The notes: generated by a model from the sequence alone, not told the origin. Positions 1 to 10,731 are shown, counted from the first letter of the stretch. The stretch: DNA of 64,000 nt from Powellomyces hirtus (GCA_025526995.1 JAHLKG010000006.1:372001-436000); one strand, 5' to 3'. Made by a program: numbers and translations.

Positions 1-20
1 CTCGTAAACCCAATGGGTCC
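1..20. repeat. Inverted repeat, left arm of element
   Basis: This 20-base stretch is the reverse complement of 1976-1995 with one mismatch. It also lies in frame with the transposase reading on the minus strand, where it encodes DPLGLR. This arm touches the window edge, so its true outer limit is unseen. Confidence 0.7.
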
Positions 21-1975
21 AGCGTGGCGCCAAACTCGGTGATAAACTCAAGGGTCCACCGCTTGAGATGAATCCAAACGCCCATGTTGAGTTCGTGTAA
101 AAATCGGGCATCCTTGCTGCGTAGATATTGCTGTACTTCCAGTCCCAGACAAAGTTCTAAACGGGTACGATGTTAGTAAAGCTCTTCTGGTCTGGATTAG
201 TGTGCTCTTTGAAGCATGATGCTCACTTCAACAACAGTTGCGCCCATGAATTGCTCTGCCGGAGCCTTTCGCTTGCGCTTGCAGGCAAGCCGCATCACTT
301 CGACCGTGCGTGGTGTCACCGCATTCTCACGTAGCTTGCACGAAGACATTCCCAGATCTCCAGAGAAGACAGTGCATGATGTGCACCACCCGGTAATGAC
401 GTTCATAGTGTAGACCATCTTGGCGTAGTCAGCAGACATACTCCACAGCACTGGAAAAACATGGTATCTGCGCCCGCCGGGACCTTCCATCACAATCCCC
501 TTATTGGCTGCCTCTATCACGTCCGCAAAAAAAATCTTCAGAGCTGCATGCGAAGTACACGCTTTGCAGTTAGGTATTCTTTATGCTTGGCCTCTTTTTC
601 GGATGCTCTCGGAATTTGGGGAAGAAGCGCTGACATGATAATCGCTTCGTTTTTGTCCTTAGTACGCTCTTCACGTGGAATGCTTGCCAGGGTCAGGTAA
701 AGCGGGTGGAGTTTGAGATGGTTCGGAACGTTGGTGAGTGTGGTCTCGTCTGACGAGACCATGATGGGTAGGATGATTGCTCCATTTGGAATCTGGTTCT
801 GGAGAGCAATAGTGTGCATCCTTCAAACTAAGCGTATGCTCTCGACATTGCATACCTGGATTCTAGCCCACCGGTCCCCGGTCCATGCCTCGTTGTATAT
901 ACGGTTGCCGTTCATGTCGTACTCTTGCTTCGGCGTGAGCTGCATGGTCAGATTGTTGCACGCGAACAGTTGACGTAGGATTGCAAGTGCGGATCGGTGA
1001 TGCATTGTGGTCGTTTTGTTTGCCCAGCTGCAATTGGATGGCCCAGGCACTTCCTGCTGCGTTTGCCGCCAGTCTGTTTGCAAGACTGCATCATAGCAAG
1101 CTGCCACCGTATCCACAACCTTCCACACTTTCTTTGCGTTAGAAAAAGTTACTCTTCAAAGATCCATTGTTGGATCGCGTAGCGTAGCCAGCAATGCGTT
1201 AAGACGGGAGTTCGAGATCTTGTCCTCCTGACAAGTCCAGTTCACGAGCCACTCTTCTTATCTGTTTTTGAAGGCAAGTTCGGCGTCTTCCGCGGCGGCC
1301 TCAAGTTGCTCGGACTGCGTGTCGGGAAACCAGACCAGGGGCTCAGCGTATCCTTCCCCATTCTGATCTCCTGAGCAACCCAAGTTGTCCAGCTGACTGC
1401 TCCCCTCATCCTCGGCAGCTGACGGCGACTCAGACTGGGGCCGGAAGCGCGAATCGACTGCTCCCAGCTCTGCTATCGCCACAGGATTCTCAGGTGCATC
1501 GAACCCGTCAAGATCATCTTCAGAGTCGGATGCGGAAAAAAAGAGGTTGCTAGCTGGATCGTGAAGGCACGTGTAGTGGCTCTCGTAGCCAAAACTGGTT
1601 TTGTAGGACTTATGGCACAGCCCGCAGTAGTTCCGAAGCATGTTGTGACAGAAGATGCATTTTTGGGGAAGGTGGGGAAGCCGCCACCTTCAAAAAAACA
1701 AAGCAACACAAAAAGAACTTTGCATCAAAAAGTTCGAACGCGCATAGCCAGGGCCAAAGAGATGTTTGTAGACATACTGGCCCACGTCAACATGAGCTTC
1801 TTCGCCTGCACCTTTTATGAAACAAATCCAACATGCAACACGTTACACTTTTCGACAGAGATAAGGACAGGCCCTGCGCTGCCTTTAGTTGACGCAATGG
1901 GGTCTCACCTCCAGAAGGGAGGTCTCACCCTGTACTGCCTTGCTTTTATTTTCATTTTTGTTTAACCTGAGAACC

Positions 1976-1995
1976 GGGCCCATTGGGTTTACGAG
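1976..1995. repeat. Inverted repeat, right arm of element
   Basis: This is the partner of the arm at 1-20. It lies about 335 bases upstream of the zinc-finger start of the transposase on the minus strand, which is where a 5' terminal repeat would be expected. Confidence 0.7.
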
Positions 1996-2087
1996 CTGTC
2001 CTGCCTTTGTGGTAATCATGACTCTGTTCTGGTCCTCTCCTCATTTTTTTTTTGTTTTTTTTGCCAGTTGGTTTAAGAGCGCTCGGC

Positions 2088-2094
2088 TATAAAA
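2088..2094 (+). promoter_or_regulatory. TATA box before the 2145 reading frame
   Basis: A TATAAAA sequence stands 51 bases upstream of the ATG at 2145 and just outside the transposon arm. It suggests that the broken gene downstream once had its own core promoter. Confidence 0.45.
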
Positions 2095-2144
2095 GGAGGG
2101 CCTCATCACTCTTCACTTCCCTCCATCAGAACCTACATCTCAGA

Positions 2145-3686
2145 ATGGCTTCCAAAACGCAACCCATCACTTCATCCACCGCTTCCTCCAGCAAGACTCC
2201 CTGCCGCCAACGAAGCGAAGCGGAAAGACTCCCAAAAGACATCGACCAGGACACGGCCACTGACATCGTCGAATCTTTGAGTGAGGCAGCCAGACTCCGA
2301 CGCCAACAGCAGGGCAACGGTGACAAGCAAGGCAGCGCTGCCTTGCAGCAAGCCAGCAGCGAGCAAGAAGAGAGTGACGACAAAGATCAGGAGCGCAGTT
2401 CAATTCCCGACTCCCTGATGATGACTTGGAGGAAGAGGAGTCGGAACATGATGGAGAAGAAGAGGACGTATCCAGCGTAACAGACAACAAGGAGCTGGAA
2501 GATAGTGGAAAGGAGGGAAGCGCAGAGTCTGTCATCATCATTAACCCCATTGACCTGACTACGGAGAATGACGACAAAGGTATGCTTCATCTTTCACTCG
2601 CTGAGAGAAAGTCTCGTCCAGCTGACACTTTTTGACCTCTTCCTGCTTTCTTTTTCGACACAGAAGCAAAGACCCAGCTCAAATCTGCTCTGTTCAAACA
2701 CCTCCCTCCCTGCCAACTCAGTTTGCTGCAGTCCGCCGCTGCCCACGCCCATTTACGATATCTTGGAGAAGTACACTGCCATCAAGAAGGAAAAGCATAC
2801 CGAGGGAGAGGACGAGCTGGAGCTGATAGTGGCAGAGGCGGGTAATGACCGCATGCGAACCTCCTCAGTGGAAGCGGAGGAGGCGGAGGAGGCGGAGAAG
2901 GCCAAGCAGGTCACAAAGACAAGAAAGAAGCGACAGCGTAAAGGAGATCTTGCTGACCACCTCAGACCCCTTGACAAAGACGAGCTTTTTGTGCCCAAGA
3001 TCGATGAATGCCGAGCCACTGTCGCAGCGTTCAAGGAAAAGTTTTCGAACTCTGAACGTGCTCTATTCGCTATCCGCGCGGGCTTCAAACAGAAAGCAGT
3101 CGATCCTTTGTTGCTCTTCCTGTGCGCCGCTCAGATGGCTATGACCAGCGCGACAGTGGTAAGTGATTCACGTTTCGAGTTGTTTTCGAGAAGCATTGAT
3201 GCGAGGCCAGCACTAACTTTTATCCGTCTAACACTTCCCCTTCCTGTGCTTCTTTTCAAATATGAAGCCCGAATACACAAAGAAATCCGAGTTGGAGAAA
3301 CTCAAGAAGCGTTTTGCCACCACCAACACCAATGCGCTTCGCCGGTGGATCGGGACTTGCAACAACTGGCACGCCTTTGTCACGACTTCGGCCTTGGCAT
3401 CCTTGCCAACACAAAGATGCTTGCAGCCAACAAGGAAGGAAAATACTACAACCGGGCCACTGACCTTGTTACGTTCAACCTAAAGGAGAGAGTTGAGAGG
3501 GGCAAACTTGTCATTGGCAGTCACGGAAAAGATGCTGCGGTTGACAGTGTCCTGAAGGAAGTCTTCAACTTCGACTTCAAAAAAAACATCGATGAAAACC
3601 CACACGTCAAAAACCTTGGGGTTACCAAGTCGGGGCATCCGAAGAAGACATCATTAGAGGGTGTTGGTCTGAGAGTATCTGGGTAG
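2145..3686 (+). pseudogene. Unknown charged protein, frame-disrupted
   Basis: I do not recognise this gene. It starts at ATG 2145 (MASKTQPITSS), 51 bases after a TATA box, and is Ser/Gln/Glu-rich with nuclear-type charge. The frame shifts near 2400 into a Glu/Asp stretch (DDDLEEEESEHDGEEED). A likely intron runs from 2580 to 2663 or so. The frame changes again near 2750 into a Lys/Glu helix region ending MAMTSATVV. A clear GTAAGT intron then starts near 3161. The last part (PEYTKKSELEKL to KEVFNFDFKKN) needs another shift near 3340. At least three frame changes lack splice sites, so decay is the simplest reading, although an unusual exon structure is not excluded. It stands between two other degenerate loci. 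Confidence 0.45.
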
Positions 3687-4609
3687 ATAGTTGAGGAAGC
3701 TTTAGGGTAGTTGACTGAGCAGAACAATGAAGTAACTTAATCCCGCTCTTGTTGGAGAAAAAGAGAAAAGTCCCACCAATATATTAAGTATGGAAGGAAA
3801 ACTACTTATATCGGAGTTGATCACGTGGGTTGACGTGATCGCGTGATACGCCCTGTGATGGCGCAGTTGTGACTCAATGACAGAGTCTGTACGTGCTAAC
3901 AGAGGGAAAGGGCAAGGCTCCAGCGGAGTAGGATCGGGTCAGCTGGGGTGTTCCCTCGTGTTTTCTGTAGTCCCCACCTTTTGCAGTTCGTATGTACAGT
4001 AGCTCAGCTCTCCTGTCCTGTTTTCACGCACTTAGCACGCTTGTTGTCCGTGCTTTCAAAGTTAAAACAACCTGCGTGAGGTCCGACGAGGTGAAGCAAA
4101 AGTTGGCTGTTTAGGGATCTGTCGGTAAGGCTGATATAAGCGATACTTTTGTCCCAATTTGCGTTTGTTTTGAAATAAACTCCTCTTCAGGTGAATCGTT
4201 TCTCAAAACTTGCGGCGATAGTTTCGGTGACACCAGCAGGGTAGCCAATCAGAGCGTGTCGTTTGGGCAACCACTACCAGATGATGGGGACTGAGTACCA
4301 GATGAGAGGGATTTGAGTAAAAAACGGGATTCGGCAACGAAAGTTTCGTCGCGCTAAAAACCGCGTCGAACACCAAACTATCGCCCAGTTTCCGCACCCT
4401 ATTCTCACAGAAAATTCTCGACGGATGTGAGCATTGCAAAAAAAGTTTTGTCCAGATGAAACTGTTATTAACTAAAGAGTCGTTTTTGGACGTGTTGGAC
4501 ACCCCCTGACACATTGGAACCAGTATATTTGGGTTTTCTGCCTGTTCCGTGCCACGCGGCCGCAATCTTGCCCACCATCTTGCCTCCCAACAATCCTAAC
4601 CCTGCCAGT
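3687..4609. other. Intergenic stretch, nothing recognised
   Basis: No reading frame here looks like protein. The opposite-strand frame at 4203-4565 has no recognisable motif. I see no clear repeat or RNA gene. Confidence 0.6.
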
Positions 4610-5432
4610 ATGGGCCAGAAGAGAAAAGCTACCGGTTAGGCCAAGAAGAAGGTTACAGCAGCTAAATCCACTGCGGCTTCAAAGCGCCAGCGGACAACGT
4701 AGAATTAGCCGCAGCTGTCACCTGAGCCAGCAACCGAAAATCGCAAGCGGACCGAGAAGATGAAGAAGAGAATCTCCCGCTACCCGTCCAACGCAGTCAC
4801 TTTGCTTTTGAGGACTTCATGATACAGCCTTCAAAGCGGAAGAAGAGCGGGCTGTTGTTGCCTTTGTCTCCGCAAAATGAGCCCGAAGAGATGGTATCCA
4901 ACGCGATTGCAGAAGAGGAAGAGCTCGTGGCAACCTCCACGGCGGTGTGCGACCGCCACTCTGCAAAAGCCAATGGCAGCATGGGTGCAAGTCCATTCAA
5001 CAACGATGGCCTTGATGAAGATGAACACAGTGTTAGTGAGGATGCTGAGATTGATTCCGCGGCTCTGCGCCATGACGAGTTACTTGCGCAGTTTGAAAAG
5101 ATGAAGGCAAGGTAAGCTGTTGTCATTACTTAATGTTCACTCTATGCTGCATACTGAACTTGTGAGCTTTACTGGCGCAGGCTTGCCGAAGGCGAACAGC
5201 TGGTCTTAAAATCACCCTCTCATAAGCGTGCGGCTCTCTCTCCTCGACATTTTGTGTCGTCTCAAAGACGCAATGCTACCTCTTCCTTTCATCGCACGCC
5301 TGGCTCCCCTCACCGTCACATTGACGGCTCCCCTTGTGAAAGCTTTATTGGCTCACCTCATCGCTCTGTCAATCAGCTGGCAACACCCCGTTCAGGCTGC
5401 ACAAGCGTTGTAGAGTATATTGGTACATAAGA
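4610..5432 (+). pseudogene. Lys-rich nuclear-type protein, interrupted by TAGs
   Basis: The family is not recognised. From ATG 4610 the reading is MGQKRKATG, then stops at 4637, 4700 and 4706 (all TAG), with basic, alanine-rich sequence between them (AKKKVTAAKSTAASKRQR). Each TAG is one C-to-T change from CAG, a codon used nearby. The frame then shifts to a second open part (SHFAFEDFMIQPSKRKK, through ATG 4819) ending at 5112. That part is followed by a good GTAAGC-GCAG intron (about 5112-5180) and a Ser/Pro/Arg/His-rich tail with SPHR repeats (GSPHRHIDGSP, GSPHRSVN), ending at TAA 5432. The intact splice frame in the 3' half suggests recent decay. A shorter functional gene starting at 4819 is possible. 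Confidence 0.45.
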
Positions 5433-6233
5433 CATTGCAGGCCATGACGTGGTGCGTAAGTCATCAATCATCTGACCTGCCCAGAGCTTTACGTAAGACA
5501 TAAAACTCCGCGCGTCTATAAAGAGCTGAATGCTCCCGGAAGAACCTAATAGAATTACATTGTGAAATTTGATATATATTGAAACTATCGTTCCGGTTTT
5601 ACATGGTAGCACCACCCCGTTCGATGAGGGAGAAGTGATATTTTGGATGTGGAAAATGGATGGATTGATGAATGATGATGTCTCTAACCGGGAGGTACTT
5701 TCCTTCTCTTTTATATGAGATTCTCTGACCTAATGACTCTAGCTAACTTGTGGAGAACAGGAAAGCGGTCTAGGGATTCTATGGCAGAGTAGCGAGGGCA
5801 GTGCAGCTGCACAGTACTGAAACCGCGGGGTAAAACTTGTGGGGAGTTCTGCTTATAAGGGATTTGATAATTGCTTATGAGGCGCATCTGCCTTAACTTG
5901 GGATACGGCTTTTTACTAGCTGAAAAATAAGTAAGTATAATTATGCTATGATGGCCATCTCACACCCCCCTTTGCCTCTTGGGCTTTAGTGCAGGAGGCA
6001 TGAGGTTGCTGAACCGCAGGTCGAGCTCCCATGCAACCGTCAGCTGCTGGCTTGCCATAGGACAAGCTTCCATATGGTGTCAGCTCCTGGTGCAGAGCTT
6101 AGGCTTACACTGGCTTCAATCTCTCCGTCGAGTAGATTTGGTACTTCAAAACCCCGTCGGGCTCGGTATAAATTCGGCTTATAGCCTGGACAGGGAGCAG
6201 CCCCTGAGCGACTTTATCCATGTGAACCAGGAG
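5433..6233. other. 3' flank of Harbinger element, no gene seen
   Basis: This AT-rich stretch shows no convincing coding sequence on either strand. It should contain the left terminus of the Harbinger element, but I could not find a matching terminal repeat by eye. Confidence 0.5.
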
Positions 6234-7592
6234 CTAATGCTTTGTTCGCTCTCTAAGTGGAAGAGGGGGCACACTCAACGCATAGTCACCGGTGTTGGTA
6301 GAGTCTACTACAGGCAGCAGTGAAACTCGTGACAGTGTAGGTGTTGCTCGCGCTAGCCTCCAAGATGGCTTGACATCATTGACATACATACTGTGCAAAA
6401 TCATGACAGTCTTCATGATTTGTGTCATCTTAGCAATTGTCCATACTAGTGCAGGCTTTTTCACAATGGTCCAGCAGACCTGTAGAACTCCAAAGGCGCG
6501 TTCAATATCCTATAATAAAACCGCTGAGTATGAGATCACAAGCTACGGACTATGTAGTCTGCAACCCATACCTTTCGAGCACTTTCTTGGTGCTTTGTGA
6601 ACTTTGCTTGAGCGGGTGTTGCTACAGACTTACAAGCCTTTACAAAGCAGGTATGGCAAGGGTAAATGCCGTCAGTAAGCCAGTATCCCCCTTGATAGTG
6701 CATTCCGTTCACATTGAACCCCACAGTAGGCTCTGTTCCTGCAAGCCGGCGGGCTAGAATTGTGCTTTTGCCCATGATCGTTACGTTGTTTTGTGATCCT
6801 GCTTTGCTAAAATATGCATGCCAGAACCGTAGATTGTGCGTACAGGTGGCTGCAACTACACGTTTAGAAGCTTGACTATGTAGTCGGTATCCTTCAACTA
6901 CATAGTCACTTACCTTTCAGCATTACACAGATCCCTTTTGCACCCTGGTAACTACCCGCTTAGGCAGTAGGACAGTTCTTCCATGTCCAAGCCATGCAGT
7001 CTAATGATCCTAGCATGCCGGGGAGGTGTCTTTCCTTGTTATCGGCCAAAATACCTTGCAGGTCTTCCTCATTTGGAGGACAGAGCCATTCCGCCTCATA
7101 TTTGTCCACAACAACGCTGCAGAACTCTTCAAGGGTGTCACTGGCAGTTGACTCACTCATGACTACGTAGTCGTCGACTCCATCGGCAGCCAGACCATAG
7201 GGCAATACACGAAGAGCCGCACAAAGTTTCTGTTTGGTCGTAAATCCTGGCCGCTTGACTGCATTGCATTTCAGGCGAAAGCACTCCTCCGATTGCAGCT
7301 CCTCACAAAACCGCATGAAGCGCGTTTTGCTGATTCCAAAGCGGCGCTTAAAGAGACTTCCATCATATACAGGCGTATCACTCAAATAGTCCTGAACAAG
7401 GCGTGCATGCCCTGCTTCTCGGTTGCGATTGAGGGACTTTGGCCGGCCGTGCTTTGATCCACTGTGACGTGGAGCTTCCACCTCCTGCTTTTCCTGATGC
7501 CGGCGTAAGATGTATATATCGTTGGCCTGCTGGCGTTGCCATCGGTACTCACCATGGCATGCCGGTAAGTGTCTGAGATGAGGGGAAACCAT
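6234..7592 (-). mobile_element. PIF/Harbinger transposase, inactivated
   Basis: The nuclease gene reads on the minus strand from ATG 7592. The first exon (7592-6914) carries a Harbinger core: VYDGSLFKRRFGISK, LRVLPYGLAADGVDDYVVMSES, CPPNEEDLQGIL and MLGSLDCMAWTWKNCP. A TAA at 6962-6960 replaces the usual Trp after NCPTA. Two short introns (6913-6850 and 6571-6510) with GT-AG ends restore one frame into GYWLTDGIYP, then DIERAFGVLQVCW, ending at stop 6234. Without the TAA this would give a protein of about 440 residues. Of the DDE triad, the first Asp (GSLDCMAW) and the Glu (DIERAFG) are present. The second Asp is Asn (GSQNNVT). Both defects are G-to-A on the coding strand. The partner Myb-like gene of autonomous Harbinger elements was not found. 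Confidence 0.85.
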
Positions 7593-7618
7593 GTCGAGCA
7601 ACTACAGACTACGTAGTC
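6548..7618. repeat. Dispersed 12-base palindromic motif GACTAYRTAGTC
   Basis: Five copies lie in and next to the Harbinger gene: 6548-6559 in intron 2, 6874-6885 and 6896-6907 as a hairpin in intron 1, 7161-7172 in the exon, and 7607-7618 just upstream of the start codon. The copies at 7161 and 7607 are perfect palindromes. Spacing is irregular. Confidence 0.6.
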
Positions 7619-8050
7619 GTCAGAGGAGTCGTCGAATACCTAGAACATGCTGTGCCTGTTTCTTTTATTATTATTCTTATTATGTAATCCAGGGCTGGGG
7701 GCTGGCTTAATCCAGGGGGGGAAAAAGCGCGAGGGTGATTTTGCCAATGGTGGCACCGCGTTTTGGAGTTTGCAGGTGGGGTTGCCTGCGAGTGGAGATG
7801 CGGCCGATAAACGCGGCGGAAACAACGGGACACGCGATGTGTAACCTAGTGTGACCAACCTCGTCCTTTATATTCGCCTGTACAAATTTGTAAAGTAGAC
7901 AGGACTGGAGATGGCCTGACTAGCTTAAATGGCAAACCTACCTGTTCATCTCTAGAATCGGTGCAGAATAAGACCAATAGTAAGAAGGAAAAAACCCTCA
8001 ATTACCTTCCTCCAGCCCTTCCTCGCCTTATCCATCATAATCAAGGAAAC
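7593..8050. other. Spacer between Harbinger element and PRCC-like gene
   Basis: It holds one palindromic motif at 7607 and a 65-codon ORF at 7647-7844 with a Leu-rich start. I do not consider that ORF a gene. The last 100 bases are the likely promoter and 5' leader of the PRCC-like gene. Confidence 0.5.
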
Positions 8051-9429
8051 ATGTCGTTGGTTCCGCTCGATTACGGCTCCTCCGACGACGACAGCGATAT
8101 GGATGCGCAACAAAACGATAAGAAGGCCAGCAGCCCTCCTCCCCTCACAATCCCAAGCACTGGCAAGGCGTTAGCCACCAGCTGCAACGGCTTGTTTGCT
8201 TCTCTCCCCGCTCCAAAAGGAACAGCCGCTGACACCAAACCCTCCTCGTCGTTGTCGTCGTCGTCGCTATTCTCGTCCCTTCCACCACCGAAAACACAAC
8301 AACAACAACAACAGTCAAAGCCCGAACGGAAGAAAGTGAAGATCTTTGTCGATCTGCCAACTCCAGAAGGTCCTGACGAGGAGAAGGAACATGACCGGTC
8401 ACAACAGCAAAAATCCCCTCCGTCGAGCCTTTTTGCGTGCTTACCAGCACCAAAGAAGACAAGCGCCGCCACCGCCGCATCGTCGTCTGGCAACGTCGCA
8501 AAACCCACCAGCGCTCCAATGATCCCATATACCGTAGGGAAAAAGAAAGCTGCGCAAAGTAAAACCACCACCACCGGATCCAAAGTCACCTCCACCAAAA
8601 CACAAGATCCGCAACCACCACAACCCTCTGTCGATGTGGCCGAAGACGACGAACCGGAAGTAGATCCCGACTCCTTCTTCACTCTGTCAGAACCGACGTT
8701 CGGTCGCGATGTTGACGTTGGACCCTCGGCTGCTCCACCTCCGTCAGATTACCACGGAGAGGAAGCTATCGGCTCAAGTGCATCCGCACAGTACGCTTAT
8801 CCGTCAGCGTCCGCCCAGTATGCTTACGTATCAGAATCGGCGCAGTACGCATACCCTCCGCAACAATACGCGGCCCACCCCAACTCATACTACGCATATC
8901 CGGGTGCGGAATACCCTCAAGACTCGTCTGCGTCTGAATCGACAGCTAACAATGCGCAACATCTCTCGGATGCCGCCGTAAGTACTTGCTGATCAGAACG
9001 TGAAAAGCTTGCACGCATACCCTCGCTCCTCGCTAACCTTTTCTAACCACAGTTCAGAGCGCTGGGAGGAAGTCGCGAACTGAGAGACGCTGGAATTGAG
9101 TTGAGAGAAGTCTCTCAAGACTCTCTCGTCGACAGCTCCTGGCGCCTCGATCCTGCCAGAGCCTCGAGCCATTCGGCCTCGGGCGGCGGCATTCAGGCCG
9201 TGCATGTGTCCAAGGGCCATAAACGGAAACACAACATCATGTCTCTCGCTGCGGACGCCAGAGCACGCGCGGAACAGATCAATGACATGGCTGCCAACCG
9301 CATGGCTTCGAAGCGCGATACTAGAGCCAAATATGGTATGTGTATAACGTCAGAGTTGACCTTTTGCCCATGTGGTGCTTGTTTGTACTGCCGTCGCTGA
9401 TTTCTTTGAACACCAATATAGGATTTTGA
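8051..9429 (+). CDS. PRCC: PRCC-like splicing-linked nuclear protein
   Basis: Three exons (8051-8977, 9053-9335, 9422-9429) give 405 residues. The N-terminus MSLVPLDYGSSDDDS and the C-terminus are the two conserved ends of PRCC proteins. The C-terminal part is KRKHNIMSLAADARARAE, then RDTRAKYGF. PRCC is a nuclear factor associated with pre-mRNA splicing in animals. Between the ends are low-complexity Pro/Ser/Gln stretches with repeated LFASLPAPK-type boxes (residues about 50-165) and repeated SAQYAYP units (about 245-290). The last exon is only 8 bases and completes Gly-Phe-stop, which preserves the family ending. The start was chosen as the first ATG of the conserved N-terminal motif; upstream in-frame codons lack an ATG. 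Confidence 0.8.
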
Positions 9430-9786
9430 GATGCGCTTTCCTCTACGCCCTTTGTATATATATATACATTCTAATCACAGACAGGTTGAACTGTTCTACA
9501 GACATCCCCACGATCATCACGCGGTTGCTGCATTAATTCGCGCGCAACAATATACAGCTCTCGTCCAATCGCTTGAGCAACAAGCAAGCCCACCCTTGAA
9601 AGCTGAAACGTCTCCAGCATCGCTTATATATTACGCCGTGAAGCTATCCTACTAATTGAACTGCCCTAGCCTTACGGTCTTGCGGTAGGTATGTCGTTTT
9701 GCGTGTCACAATTCGAAGATGTTGCTGGAGATCGAACCGCCGTAGTCGCTATCGTATCTGACACCGGCCTTTTCTAAGCGATAACA

Positions 9787-10378
9787 CTAGAAGTTCGACG
9801 GCGAGCCGTCTGGCATCCACAGAGCAGCGACTCTCCATGAAGCGTGGGCCGACGTTCCCAATTCAAGTTCACTGACATTCTTCATTAGAAAGATTTTCAG
9901 CCCCGATGAACCTTTGTCGTGGAGTCTCAGTACTCGCGACGAAGCATATACCACCCCTCCAGATTTGGCTGTGAAAATAACCGGGTTCTTCTGAGAAGCG
10001 TCCCACCAGACGTCATAAAACGGATGTAGTACTCAGTAGGACCTTGCCCAGACGCTTTCGTCTGCTGCCGATCATTTTCCTCGGAAGGCTTGGCAGCACT
10101 GCAGAAACACCAAGCATACGCCTGAGGGTGCCCAAACGGGTTTTCGAAGGCTTTCTTGAAGCGGAAGATGAAGTTCACGTCCGAGCATCTTTTGAGACTC
10201 TAGACATGACGTCCGGGTGGCGGCGGCTCACAACTCGGTGAAATGCTTTATTGACAAGCATCAGAGAAAGGAAGAAGCCTGTTTCCACATCGATGATAAT
10301 GTCGTCCCATAGATAGTCAAGGATTCGTGCAATGATCTCCTGAGGGAATTGCCTGCTGGCAATATTGAGGCTGAGTAG
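9787..10378 (-). pseudogene. F-box protein gene with frameshift
   Basis: The minus strand reads an F-box-like start (FPQEIIARILDYL, then LSLMLVNKAFHR) from about 10378 to 10220. A very short possible intron follows, then SLKRCSDVNFIFRFKKAF and, after a one-base slip, FYDVWWDASQKNPVIF ending at stop 9787. The slip falls in a four-T run near 10017; a fifth T would restore one frame. F-box proteins act as substrate adaptors of SCF ubiquitin ligases. Only the F-box itself is recognised, and the rest matches no family I know. No ATG was found for the first exon, so an upstream exon is probably missing. It could be a live gene with a base error rather than a pseudogene. Confidence 0.45.
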
Positions 10379-10731
10379 CTGGGAAACACGATAAACAAAG
10401 ATGAGAAGGCCAGTTCAGCATACTCAGAACCCAAACGACGGAGAAGGGCAGACGCACGATACTCTAGGTGGTTTGGACGAGATATTCAAGCGGGGAGAGG
10501 CTTTTGACGATGAGCGCAAGAAACACACATGTTTCTTCCCTCTTCCTTTGTGGGATATTTTGGCATGTATACAGGAGTCGAGAGGCGCCGGTACTCATGA
10601 TATCTGGAATGATATTTCTATGACCGCCAATTTCTAATCCAAGTGGTGTTTACTTCCTGGAAAAATCTTTGGTAAGTCTATGCTAGCTGGTAGTACGCTA
10701 AGCGTAGGGCATACAGTCTCCTCCTATTCCT
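10379..10731. other. Spacer, possibly hidden 5' exon of F-box gene
   Basis: A 78-codon plus-strand ORF (10401-10637) has no recognisable content. Nothing else is seen. Confidence 0.4.

Larger units (their letters stand above)
1..1995 (-). mobile_element. Plavaka-like (KDZ) DNA transposon, broken
   Basis: A degenerate transposase is read on the minus strand. Its N-terminal piece (1641-1258) has a perfect C-x2-C-x12-H-x4-H zinc finger and an acidic tail. The next pieces, 1128-823 and 819-538, carry the family phrases IYNEAWTGDRWA and IILPIMVSSDETTL followed by YLTLASIPREER. The pieces at 520-197 and about 110-1 carry VIEAANKGIVMEG and LHELNMGVWIHL. These match, from memory, the core of fungal Plavaka transposases. 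The frame breaks near 540-560 (RMQL stop against LKIFFADVIEAANKG), so this copy cannot encode one protein. Positions 1-20 and 1976-1995 are reverse complements with 19 of 20 identical, which suggests terminal inverted repeats of an internally shortened copy. The left end may also simply be the window edge. Confidence 0.75.

Noticed and set aside
4610..4708. TAG read as glutamine (altered genetic code)
   Set aside because: ARP2, the SH3 membrane protein, NAPE-PLD-like and AFG1 genes all end naturally at TAG at their family length, so TAG is a normal stop here.
8071..8682. 203-codon minus-strand ORF with Cys and Val runs
   Set aside because: It is the antisense of low-complexity Ser/Thr/Gln codons of the PRCC-like gene.
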